Source: Alphaproteobacteria bacterium (GTDB lineage: Bacteria; Pseudomonadota; Alphaproteobacteria; Bin95). Taken from it: a stretch of DNA of 64,000 nucleotides. Location: NCBI GenBank assembly GCA_020638555.1, contig JACKII010000001.1, positions 124,001-188,000 on the forward strand, written 5' to 3'. Below are positions 8,283 through 15,996 of the stretch, piece after piece. The number at the start of each line of letters is the position of its first letter. Position 1 is the stretch's first letter. Under the pieces are notes generated by a model. It was given only the letters and a program-made list of their open reading frames with translations, was not told where the DNA came from and made no database searches. A program made the position numbers and the translations under genes.

Positions 8283-8927
8283 TCACGGCTCCCATGTCAG
8301 GAATTGGCGCAGCATGGTCAGACCGACCGCCTGGCTTTTCTCGGGGTGGAATTGCGTTCCGATCAGATTGTCGCGGCCAACCGCCGCGGTCACTGGCCCG
8401 CCATACTCCGCCACCGCCAGACAGTCGTCCGGATTGCTGGGGGACAATTGGTAGGAATGGACGAAATAGACATGGGGATCGGCCGGCAGGTTTGCCAGCA
8501 CCGGATGCACCGGCGCGCGGATCTCCAGCGCGTTCCAGCCCATGTGCGGAATTTTCAGCGTCGGGTCGCTGGGGCGCAGCGGCACCACATGGCCGGGAAT
8601 CCAGCCGAAGCCCGGATAGCGGCCGTGTTCCTCGCCGACATCGGCCATCAACTGCATGCCGACGCAGATGCCGAAAAACGGCTTGCCCTGGCCCCGCACC
8701 GCCTCCTCCAGCGCCGGGCGCAGGCCGTCGACGCGGTTGAGGCCGGCCAGGCAACTGGCGAACGCGCCCTGACCGGGCAGGACGATGCGGTTGGCCGCGC
8801 GCACCTGCTCCGGCACATGGGTGACGATCACCTCGGCCCGGATGCCGCCCTCGGCGGCGGCGTGCTCCAGCGCGCGGGTGACGGAACGCAGATTGCCGCT
8901 GCCGCAGTCGACGATGGCGACGATCAT
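8283..8927 (-). CDS. hisH: Imidazole glycerol phosphate synthase, glutaminase subunit
   Basis: A 214-residue class I glutamine amidotransferase that supplies ammonia to HisF. The triad is C88 (GICVGMQLM) with H194 and E196 (FHPEKS). The N-terminus MIVAIVDCGSGNLRS is typical of HisH. The start at 8927 overlaps the DUF2628 gene stop by four bases. Confidence 0.97.
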   Translation of the reverse strand: MIVAIVDCGSGNLRSVTRALEHAAAEGGIRAEVIVTHVPEQVRAANRIVLPGQGAFASCLAGLNRVDGLRPALEEAVRGQGKPFFGICVGMQLMADVGEEHGRYPGFGWIPGHVVPLRPSDPTLKIPHMGWNALEIRAPVHPVLANLPADPHVYFVHSYQLSPSNPDDCLAVAEYGGPVTAAVGRDNLIGTQFHPEKSQAVGLTMLRQFLTWEP

Positions 8928-9331
8928 GCCGGGGCTCCCGCAACCGGCGCCGGCCCGGCGGCCTGCGAGGGCACAAACCGGGCCGCGAACCAGTTCAGTT
9001 CGGCCGCATCCGCCGACGGCGCGATGCGCACGTCCGCCAGGCGCCAGCCGCGGCGCTCCAGCCGCCAGCGGCGCCAGTCGCGCGCGGTAAAGCCCACCAG
9101 CAGCGCTAGGCCAAGGGCGGGCACGGTCGCTGCACCGGGGCCGACCAGCGCTTCCGCCGCCATGGTCAGGCCGGTCTGCAACAGGGCCAGGCCGATGGCG
9201 CTGGCCCACAGCCCCTGCCAGAGAAACCAGAGCGGGCCGAACGCCACGGCCCACCAGGCAAAGCCCTCCGGCACCAGAATGGCGTCCGCGGCCCGCCGGT
9301 CCGGCGGCAGGTGGATGGTGTAGGTGCGCAT
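8924..9331 (-). CDS. DUF2628 domain membrane protein
   Basis: A 135-residue small membrane protein resembling the DUF2628 family. The N-terminus is soluble (MRTYTIHLPPD), then about three hydrophobic stretches (residues 24-85) and a basic-to-hydrophobic tail. Its ATG overlaps the hisB stop by one base (TGATG) and its stop overlaps the hisH start by four, so it is embedded in the his operon. Proteins of this kind recur at this place in alphaproteobacterial his operons. Its function is unknown. Confidence 0.82.
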   Translation of the reverse strand: MRTYTIHLPPDRRAADAILVPEGFAWWAVAFGPLWFLWQGLWASAIGLALLQTGLTMAAEALVGPGAATVPALGLALLVGFTARDWRRWRLERRGWRLADVRIAPSADAAELNWFAARFVPSQAAGPAPVAGAPA

Positions 9332-9948
9332 CAGCCCGCCTTCCCCTCCGTATCGCCGCCGCCGAGCGTGCCCTTGGTCGAGGGAATGGCGTCGGCCCGG
9401 CGCGGATCGATCTCCACCGCCTGGCGCATGGCCCGGGCCAGGCCCTTGAACAGGGACTCGGCGATGTGGTGGCTGTTCACGCCATAGAGGGTTTCGGCGT
9501 GCAGGGTGGCGCCGGCCGCGCTGGCGAAGCCCTGGAACCATTCGCGCACCAGTTCGGTGTCGAAGTTGCCGATCTTCGCCGTCGGGAATTCGCTGCGCCA
9601 GACCAGGAAGGGCCGGCCGGAAAAGTCGAGCACGACCCGGCTCAGCGTCTCGTCCATGGGCAGCAGGCAGGCGCCGTAGCGCTGCACGCCGCGCTTGTCG
9701 CCCAGCGCCTGTTTCACGGCCATGCCGATGGCGATGCCGGTGTCCTCGGTCGAATGGTGGTCGTCGATGTGCAGGTCGCCGTCGCAGCGGAGCGTCAGGT
9801 CGCAGAGGCTGTGCCGCGACAGCTGCTCCAGCATATGGTCGAGAAAGCCGATGCCGGTCCGGACGTCATAGACGCCCGTGCCGTCCAGATTGACGGTCAC
9901 GTCGATCCGGGTCTCGTTTGTGTGGCGTTGCAGCGAGGCGGTGCGCAT
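9331..9948 (-). CDS. hisB: Imidazoleglycerol-phosphate dehydratase
   Basis: A 205-residue monofunctional HisB that dehydrates IGP to imidazole acetol phosphate. Metal-ligand motifs include HHSTED (residues 64-69) and, nearer the C-terminus, NSHHIAES. No phosphatase domain is fused. It is the first gene of the his operon read leftward. The 146-bp gap upstream, to the orphan ABC ATPase, probably holds the operon promoter, but no convincing -35/-10 pair was recognised. Confidence 0.97.
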   Translation of the reverse strand: MRTASLQRHTNETRIDVTVNLDGTGVYDVRTGIGFLDHMLEQLSRHSLCDLTLRCDGDLHIDDHHSTEDTGIAIGMAVKQALGDKRGVQRYGACLLPMDETLSRVVLDFSGRPFLVWRSEFPTAKIGNFDTELVREWFQGFASAAGATLHAETLYGVNSHHIAESLFKGLARAMRQAVEIDPRRADAIPSTKGTLGGGDTEGKAG

Positions 9949-10094
9949 GAGGGGCGCTCTTCATTGCGTGGGGCCGATCCGCCGGCTGCGTTGCCGCAAT
10001 ACCAACGGGTTGACGCCGCCCTTCCTAGCGCGACCGCGCGCCCGCTGCTAGAGGGCATGGTGGCGCTGCCCGCGACGGCGCTGCCGCAGATGCC

Positions 10095-10814
10095 TCAACC
10101 GCCGGGATGCAGCAGCCGTTGCAGCAGCGCCCCGGCACAGGCGGCGACGCCGGGCGCATTGCCGGCGCGGAGCGGCGGGCCGGCGGGCACGGCGTGCTCC
10201 GTCAGGGTGGCGGGACGGCCCTCCAGGAGCAGGATGCGATCGGCCAGACAAGCGGCCTCCTGCGGGTCGCCGGTGACGTGCAGCACGGTGCAGCCCGCCA
10301 GCAGGTGGTGCGCCACCTCCACCGCGCGGGTCCGCGTCGCCGGGTCGAGCGCGGCGAACGGCTCGTCCAGCAGCGCCACGGGCCGGTCGCTCAACAGCAC
10401 CCGCACCAGGGCGAGGCACTGGCGCATGCCGGTGGAAAGCGTGTGCGGCAATGCCTCCAGCCTTGCGCCGAGGCCGACCGCCTCCAGCACCAGCCGCGCC
10501 TCGTCCGCCGGCACGCCCTCGCCGTGCAGGCCGCGGCAGACGGTTTGCAGCACCGTCTCGCCGGGCGCAAAGGCATCGCGGTCCGGCAGGGTGGCGACCC
10601 AGCCGGCGGCCGGATCGCCATTGAACAGCACGGCGTGCCTGCCCGCCGCAAGGCGCAACAGCGTGGTCTTGCCGGTGCCGGCATCGCCCAGCAGACAGGT
10701 CCACGCGCCGGCCTGCAGGTCGAGGCGCAGACCCTCGAACAGAACGCCATCGTCGAAGGCGAGGCGGTCGACGGTGACGGTCAGGCCGGGGGCGGAGGGC
10801 GGAGTCTCGCTCAT
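10095..10814 (-). CDS. Orphan ABC transporter ATP-binding protein with degenerate motifs
   Basis: A 239-residue ABC ATPase resembling those of nitrate/taurine/pyrimidine-precursor importers. Walker A is GDAGTGKTT (residues 43-51) and Walker B is VALLDEP (146-152), followed by D-loop ALD. The signature reads LSTGMRQ (126-132) instead of LSGGQ, and the switch histidine of the usual VTHD motif is replaced, the segment reading HVTGDPQEA. There is no permease or binding-protein gene next to it. It could serve a transporter encoded elsewhere, or be inactive. The upstream gap contains a family A repeat. Confidence 0.8.
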   Translation of the reverse strand: MSETPPSAPGLTVTVDRLAFDDGVLFEGLRLDLQAGAWTCLLGDAGTGKTTLLRLAAGRHAVLFNGDPAAGWVATLPDRDAFAPGETVLQTVCRGLHGEGVPADEARLVLEAVGLGARLEALPHTLSTGMRQCLALVRVLLSDRPVALLDEPFAALDPATRTRAVEVAHHLLAGCTVLHVTGDPQEAACLADRILLLEGRPATLTEHAVPAGPPLRAGNAPGVAACAGALLQRLLHPGG

Positions 10815-10853
10815 GGCGGTGCGTGCGGGAGGTCGGGTGCCCTCTCCCCTCCG

Positions 10854-10954
10854 CCGTCATTGCGAGCCGGAGGCGAAGCAACCCGGAAGACGCCGGCGCG
10901 CGCTCTGCCGCCGGCCTGGATTGCCACGGCGCCCGCGGCGCCTCGCAATGACGG
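10854..10954. repeat. Family A inverted repeat
   Basis: About 100 bp running from CCGTCATTGCGAGCC and GGCGAAGCAA at the left to GGATTGCC and CGCCTCGCAATGACGG at the right, forming long imperfect inverted arms. The same design occurs at 44820-44922 and as the outer arms of 5690-5885. It fills the gap between the hydratase gene and the ABC ATPase gene. Confidence 0.8.
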
Positions 10955-10983
10955 GGTGGGGGTGTGGGACCAGAGCCCAAGCC

Positions 10984-11826
10984 CTATTTCTTCGCCTTCG
11001 CCGCCTCGGCATAGGGGGCGTACCAGGCGGCCGGCCGCTTTTCGATGAAGCTCATCAGGCCCTCGACCGCCTCGTCGGTCAGGCGCTTGCCGGCATGGTC
11101 GCGGGCCAGCTCGCGCGCACGGCGGTCGTCGACCACCATGCCGGCGCATTCCAGGATCGAGGTCTTGGAGGTGGCGATGCCGTCCGGCGCGACCTGCAGG
11201 ATCGACTCGATGATCGGCGCGGCCGCCTCGTCGAGGCCGCCGGGGGCGCAGACCTCGTCCACCAGGCCCAGCTCCTGCGCCTTGTGCGCGCCGAAGCGCT
11301 CGCAGGTGATGGAATAGCGGCGCACATGACGCGCGCCCATGCGGCCCAGCAGGACCGGATAGATCGGCGCGGCCATCAGGCCCCATTTCGCCTCGGTGAT
11401 GGCGAAATAGGCGTCCTCGGAGGCGATCACCACGTCGCAAGCGGCGGCGATGCCGGTGCCGCCGCCGAAACAGCCGCCATGCACCAGCGCGATGGTCGGC
11501 TTCGGCACCTCGTTCAGGCCGCGGATGGCGTTGGTGGTGTCGACCGAGATCAGAAAATTCTCTTCCGGCGAGAGATCGATATTGCCGCGGATCCATTTCA
11601 GGTCGGCGCCGGCCTGGAAGTGCGGGCCGTTGCCGCGCACGACGATCACCCGCACCTTGGGATCGTGGGCGAACGCCGTCACCGCCTCGATCGCTTGCAG
11701 GATCATGTCCCGGTTGTAGGCGTTGTTCACCTTCGGGCGGTTCAAGGTCAGCGTGCCGACACCGCGGTCGTCGACGGACGTGAGCACGATGGGGTCTGCG
11801 GCGGATTGTGTGGGCTTGGCGGCCAT
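10984..11826 (-). CDS. Enoyl-CoA hydratase/isomerase family protein
   Basis: A 280-residue crotonase-fold protein acting on acyl-CoA substrates. The oxyanion-hole segments are FQAGADLKW (about residues 70-78) and HGGCFGGGTGIA (about 116-127). Of the two catalytic glutamates of classical hydratases, the second is present (E145 in AITEAKWGL) but the first is glycine in GGGTGIAAACD, so the reaction may not be plain hydration. The ATG at 11826 (MAAKPTQSA) lies 32 bp after the hydantoinase A gene, suggesting one transcript. The tail ends in AEAAKAKK. Confidence 0.88.
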   Translation of the reverse strand: MAAKPTQSAADPIVLTSVDDRGVGTLTLNRPKVNNAYNRDMILQAIEAVTAFAHDPKVRVIVVRGNGPHFQAGADLKWIRGNIDLSPEENFLISVDTTNAIRGLNEVPKPTIALVHGGCFGGGTGIAAACDVVIASEDAYFAITEAKWGLMAAPIYPVLLGRMGARHVRRYSITCERFGAHKAQELGLVDEVCAPGGLDEAAAPIIESILQVAPDGIATSKTSILECAGMVVDDRRARELARDHAGKRLTDEAVEGLMSFIEKRPAAWYAPYAEAAKAKK

Positions 11827-11858
11827 TGGGACGGATCCAGTTCGGAAAGATCGGGGTG

Positions 11859-13910
11859 TCAGTGGGTAGCACCAACGGCGATGTCGATCCAGAGATGCGG
11901 CGTCACGGTCGCGCGGTCGCCGGCGCGCAGCACCAGGGTCGTGGTGGCGCTTTCCAGCACGGCGGGGCCGACGATTTCCTGGCCCGGCACCAGACGGTCC
12001 CAGGCATAGATCGGCGTCTCGTGCCAGCCGCCCAGATAGACCTCGCGGTGGGCGGACGGCGGCGCCTCGTGCCGGCCGCCGGCGGCGAGCGGCTCCTGCG
12101 GCAGCGCCGGCAGCCGGCCGATGGCGGCGACGCGGGCGTTGACCAGCACCGCCTCCTGGTCGCGCAGCGCATAGGTGTAGAGCGCCTCGTGCCGCACGTG
12201 GAACCGCTCGGCGATCTGCGCCAGCATGTCGGGCGCCTGCCAGTCCAGGTCGTCCAGCGGCACGTCGATCTCGAAAATCTGCTCGCCATAGCGCATGTCG
12301 GCGGCGAAGCGATGGGCGACCGGGCCGTCGAACACCGCGCTCAGGCGTTGAGTCGCGTCCTCTTTCAGCGCGTCGAAGGTGGCGCGCACGGCATCGGCGT
12401 CCAGCGCTCCGGTGTCGCCGATATGGGTGCGGCTCGCCTCGAAGCGCAGGTCGGTCGCCAGCATGCCCCAGGCCGACAGCACGCTGGCGACGCGGGGGGC
12501 GATGGCGCGGGTGACGCCGAGCTGGCGCGCCACTTCCGTCACGTGCAGGCCGGCCGCACCGCCGAACGAGAGCAACGCGAACTGGCGCGGGTCGATGCCG
12601 CGGCGCACCGAGACCAGGCGCACGCCCTCCGCCATCTGGGTGTTGATGACCCGGTGCACGCCCTCCGCCGCCTGCTCGCGCGTCACCCCCAGGCCGGCCG
12701 CGAGCGCGTCGAGCGCGGCGTCGGCCGCCGCGGCGTCCAGCGTGGCGGTGCCGCCCAGGAAGTTGGCGGGGTCGAAAAAGCCCAGAACGGCGCTGGCGTC
12801 GGTCACGGTCGCCTGGGTGCCGCCGCGGCCATAGCAGGCGGGGCCCGGATCGGCGCCGGCGCTTTCCGGGCCGACCTTCAACAGGCCGCTCGCATCGACG
12901 CTGGCGAGCGAGCCGCCGCCGGCGCCGATGCTGGCAATGTCGAGCGATTGCAGCGCGATGCGCTGGTCGGCAATGCCGCGGTCGGCGGACAGCGTCGCCT
13001 CGCCGCCGGCGATCAGCGAAATGTCGGTCGACGTGCCGCCCATGTCGAACGGGATCAGGTTCGGCGCCTGCATCAGGCGGGCGGCATAGCGGGCGCCGGC
13101 GACGCCGCCTGCCGGGCCGGACAGCACCGTGGCGGCGGCCAGCCGGATCGCCTCGGCAATCGGCGCGACGCCGCCATGGCTGAGGATGATCAGCACCGGC
13201 CCGCCATAGCCCGCCTCGGCCAGCCGCCGCTCCAGGCGCGACAGATAGCGGTCCAGCGCCGGGCCGACATAGGCGTTCACGGCCGTGGTGGAGACGCGCT
13301 CGTATTCCTTGATCTGCGGAAACACGTCGGAGGAGAGGCAGACATAGGCCTCCGGCATGGCGTCCCGCACCATGGCCGCGGTTGCCTGTTCGTGGGCCGC
13401 GTCCTTGTAGGCGTGCAGATAGCAAATGGCGACGGAGTTGGCGCCCTTGGCCCGCAACGTGGCGATGGCGTCGGCGACCGAGCCCGGGTCGAGCGGGATT
13501 TCCACCGTGCCTTCGGGGCGGATGCGCTCCCGCACGCCCAGGCGGCGGTCGCGCGGCACCAGCGGCTCGGCCCGCGGCATGCGCATGTTGTAGCGGTCGG
13601 GCTTCAGCCCCTCGCGCATTTCCAGAATGTCGCGATGGCCCTCGGTCGTCAGCAATCCGACGGTGGCGCCCTTGCGCTCCAGCAGGGCGTTGGTGGCGAC
13701 CGTGGTGCCGTGGACGATGCGCTGGGTCTGGGCCAGCAGCGCCTCCAGCCCCAGGCCAAGAGCATCGGCCAGCCGCGCCAGCCCCTCCATGACGCCGATG
13801 GACTGGTCGGCGGGAGTGGAGGGCGACTTGGCGAAGGTCACGCCGCCGTCGTCGTCGACGGCCACCAGATCGGTAAACGTGCCGCCGACGTCGATGCCAA
13901 TGCGAAACAT
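11859..13910 (-). CDS. Hydantoinase/oxoprolinase subunit A family protein
   Basis: A 683-residue HyuA-type protein, the ATP-using half of N-methylhydantoinase, 5-oxoprolinase and acetone/acetophenone carboxylase-like enzymes. The N-terminus RIGIDVGGTFTDLV is the ASKHA phosphate-binding loop; a second signature, IPFDMGGTSTDISLI, lies mid-protein, and the C-terminal domain is complete. The ATG at 13910 is the family start. The partner subunit HyuB normally follows immediately, but here the next gene downstream is a crotonase and no HyuB is present in the window. The substrate is therefore open. Confidence 0.9.
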   Translation of the reverse strand: MFRIGIDVGGTFTDLVAVDDDGGVTFAKSPSTPADQSIGVMEGLARLADALGLGLEALLAQTQRIVHGTTVATNALLERKGATVGLLTTEGHRDILEMREGLKPDRYNMRMPRAEPLVPRDRRLGVRERIRPEGTVEIPLDPGSVADAIATLRAKGANSVAICYLHAYKDAAHEQATAAMVRDAMPEAYVCLSSDVFPQIKEYERVSTTAVNAYVGPALDRYLSRLERRLAEAGYGGPVLIILSHGGVAPIAEAIRLAAATVLSGPAGGVAGARYAARLMQAPNLIPFDMGGTSTDISLIAGGEATLSADRGIADQRIALQSLDIASIGAGGGSLASVDASGLLKVGPESAGADPGPACYGRGGTQATVTDASAVLGFFDPANFLGGTATLDAAAADAALDALAAGLGVTREQAAEGVHRVINTQMAEGVRLVSVRRGIDPRQFALLSFGGAAGLHVTEVARQLGVTRAIAPRVASVLSAWGMLATDLRFEASRTHIGDTGALDADAVRATFDALKEDATQRLSAVFDGPVAHRFAADMRYGEQIFEIDVPLDDLDWQAPDMLAQIAERFHVRHEALYTYALRDQEAVLVNARVAAIGRLPALPQEPLAAGGRHEAPPSAHREVYLGGWHETPIYAWDRLVPGQEIVGPAVLESATTTLVLRAGDRATVTPHLWIDIAVGATH

Positions 13911-14253
13911 AAGGGACAGTCCAACAGAACGGGTCAGGCCGGGAGTTCCCCGCAGCCTAGCTGCCGGCCCGCCCCCGCGCAAGCAAGCGCGGCCCCATTC
14001 TCACCAGGTATCGGGCCGGTGGAAACCGATCCCGCCCGACCCGCCTGGAGGCTCTATCGCTACGACGTTTCGAAGGTGAATGCGGGCGTTTTCTGACCGG
14101 AGTCAGCATACGCGCCGTAGCTGCCATCCTTCTCCCGGAAGAAGGTCGAGCCGAGTTCCTGGCCATTGCTCCCCTTGTGGAATGGGCCAGGGGAGCAACG
14201 CACGGCGCCGCCCGTGGCGCATCCCCCAAATGGGGGAAAAGGCGCCGGTTTCT
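13911..14253. other. 343-bp gap with stem-loops and a possible gene remnant
   Basis: This gap between the HyuA and NUDIX genes holds a stem-loop with 10-bp arms TTGCTCCCCT/AGGGGAGCAA (14166-14198) and a short hairpin CCCCCA-AA-TGGGGG (14223-14236). Neither is followed by a T-run on either strand. On the minus strand, 14060-14190 reads about 35 codons with coding-like composition (ending ...PAFTFETS) but has no plausible start. No convincing gene or promoter was recognised. Confidence 0.5.
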
Positions 14254-14991
14254 TCAATCGTATTCGAGCACGTCCCGGCCGTAGCGGGCCAGATAGACCG
14301 GCACCGAATGGCCCGACGGCAGGTTCCAGGGGTCGCCCTCGGCCAGCAGGCGGCGCACCTCTTTCAGCGCGATGCTGGTCGGGTCCGGCGTGTTCGGCAT
14401 GGCGAGCGCGTCGGCGATCGGGATCCATTGCAGGTCGACCAGCTCGCCCGACCCGCCCAGTTCGCCGGACGTGTTGCGGCGGTCGACGATGAAGAAGCGG
14501 GCGTTGAAACGGCGCACATTGTTCGGCGGCGTCACCGCACGGGCGACATAGTCCAGGCAGTCGAGCCGGGGGGCGAGGCCGCTGGCGAAGATCTCGCGCC
14601 AGTCCTCGGGCAGGTCCGCCGGGTCGTGGGCGCCATGGTGCGGCGCGCCGACCAGAAGGCCGGTTTCCTCGAACGTCTCGCGGATGGCGGTGCAGGCCAG
14701 CGCCCGCGCCTTGCGGCGCGAGGCCTTGCGGATCAGCCGCTCCACCACCGGCGCACGCAGGTCGCTGGCAACCGGGACGGTGGCGTCGTCCGCATCGAGC
14801 CGACCGCCGGGGAAGACAAACGTGTTCGGCATAAACACGTGCCGGCCGGAGCGGTGGCCCATCAAAATTCGCGGCTCTCGCTCGGCCGTGGCGTCGCTGG
14901 AACGGTCGACGACGATCAGGGTGGCGGCATCGCGCGGCGTCAGCGCCCGCTTGCGCACCGGCTGGTCCGTTGAGGGGGTGGGTGCGTTCAT
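14254..14991 (-). CDS. NUDIX hydrolase family protein
   Basis: A 245-residue NUDIX-fold protein. The core Nudix box is RETFEETG (residues 104-111), with the preceding GG of PGGRLDADD (about 61-69) further away than in classical members; this spacing fits the longer CoA/ADP-ribose-type NUDIX proteins. The substrate is unassigned. The ATG at 14991 is used; another in-frame start 12 codons upstream would overlap the cupin gene. The gene follows the cupin gene after only four bases and is probably co-transcribed with it. Confidence 0.85.
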   Translation of the reverse strand: MNAPTPSTDQPVRKRALTPRDAATLIVVDRSSDATAEREPRILMGHRSGRHVFMPNTFVFPGGRLDADDATVPVASDLRAPVVERLIRKASRRKARALACTAIRETFEETGLLVGAPHHGAHDPADLPEDWREIFASGLAPRLDCLDYVARAVTPPNNVRRFNARFFIVDRRNTSGELGGSGELVDLQWIPIADALAMPNTPDPTSIALKEVRRLLAEGDPWNLPSGHSVPVYLARYGRDVLEYD

Positions 14992-14995
14992 CGGT

Positions 14996-15319
14996 TCAGC
15001 CTTCCCCGCCCACCGGAACATAATCATAGGTGCCTTCGCCCTGGACGATCAGGAACCGGGCCGGCGCGTGATCCACGCCGGAGACGTAATGGGCGGTCTT
15101 GGGCGGCACGGCGCAGGTCTCGCCCGGTTGCAGCACGTACTCGGCCCGCGGCGCCCGGGTTTCGACCCTGAGCGTGCCTTGCAGGCAGAAAAACGTGTCG
15201 GTGATTTCCGAATGATAGTGCCAGGGCACGCACTGGCCCTGGCCGAGCGTCAGGATGCGCACGCGCAGGCCGGGCACTTCCGCCACGGTTTCGCGTGCGT
15301 CGATTTCGTAACTGGTCAT
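14996..15319 (-). CDS. Small cupin domain protein
   Basis: A 107-residue single cupin. Cupin motif 1 is seen as PWHYHSEITD (H34, H36 and E38 as probable metal ligands) and motif 2 as PGETCAVPPKTAHYVSG. Such proteins may be metal enzymes or sugar/small-molecule binders, and the sequence does not decide which. It is the first gene of the cupin-NUDIX pair; the divergent DinB-like gene starts 118 bp away. Confidence 0.85.
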   Translation of the reverse strand: MTSYEIDARETVAEVPGLRVRILTLGQGQCVPWHYHSEITDTFFCLQGTLRVETRAPRAEYVLQPGETCAVPPKTAHYVSGVDHAPARFLIVQGEGTYDYVPVGGEG

Positions 15320-15437
15320 CTCGGTACCCCGGCAAAACCTTCTGGATGTCTATAACGGGTTGTCTATGCAGTCCCCGACAGTTTAGACAAGCCCGCAGCG
15401 GAGGCCAACGAACTCTCCGCGTCTGGGAACGCCAACG

Positions 15438-15959
15438 ATGATCATGCCCGCCTATGCCCGGAACATGGCCCGCTACAACCGCTGGCAAAACGCCAACCTG
15501 ATCGCGGCGGCCAACGGATTGAGCGATGGCGAGCGCCGGCAGGATCGCGGTGCGTTTTTCGGCTCGATCTTCGAAACCCTGAACCATCTGTTGTGGGCCG
15601 ATGCGTTGTGGCTGCACCGTTTCAGCGGCGCGCCGCTGCCGGTCGCGGCCACGCCGGCGGACTCGCGGCACATCACCGCGGACTGGGAGACCTACCGCGA
15701 GCTGCGCGCGGAGCGCGACATGGCGATCCTGGCCTGGGCCGAAACCGTGACCCCGGCCGATCTGACCGCGGAAATCTCGTATTTCTCGACCACGGCCCGC
15801 CGCAAGATCGCCCAGCCGATGGGCTTCCTCGTCGTGCACATGTTCAACCACCAGACCCATCATCGCGGCCAGGTGCACGCCATGCTCACCGCCGCCGGCG
15901 CCCCGCCCGGCGACACCGACCTGCCGTTTCTGCCCCTCGGCCCCGTGGCGGAATGGTGA
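15438..15959 (+). CDS. DinB family protein
   Basis: A 173-residue four-helix-bundle protein of the DinB/DfsB type, often thiol- or metal-dependent enzymes of unknown substrate. The three expected metal histidines are in ETLNHLLW near residue 50 and in VHMFNHQTHHRGQ (about residues 136-148). The start ATG at 15438 is followed two codons later by another ATG. It stands alone, divergent from the cupin gene and convergent with the molybdoenzyme gene. Confidence 0.88.
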   Translation: MIMPAYARNMARYNRWQNANLIAAANGLSDGERRQDRGAFFGSIFETLNHLLWADALWLHRFSGAPLPVAATPADSRHITADWETYRELRAERDMAILAWAETVTPADLTAEISYFSTTARRKIAQPMGFLVVHMFNHQTHHRGQVHAMLTAAGAPPGDTDLPFLPLGPVAEW

Positions 15960-15960
15960 G

Positions 15961-15976
15961 GGGCGCCGCGGCGCCC
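15961..15976. terminator. Perfect 16-bp palindrome between convergent genes
   Basis: GGGCGCCGCGGCGCCC starts two bases after the DinB gene stop and lies 20 bp from the 3' end of the convergent molybdoenzyme gene. It could form a strong stem on transcripts from either side, but it has no T-run, so terminator function is a guess. Confidence 0.35.
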
Positions 15977-15996
15977 GACCGCCCCACTCCGCCCCC

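Noticed and set aside
9466..12009. Plus-strand open frame of about 850 codons
   Set aside because: It runs antisense through hisB, the ABC ATPase and the hydratase genes and across a repeat; no domain is visible.
10984..13425. Apparent fusion of an 813-residue minus-strand protein ending in a hydratase
   Set aside because: Only the last 280 residues are the crotonase; the upstream part is the wrong frame of the hydantoinase A gene, and a proper ATG exists at 11826.
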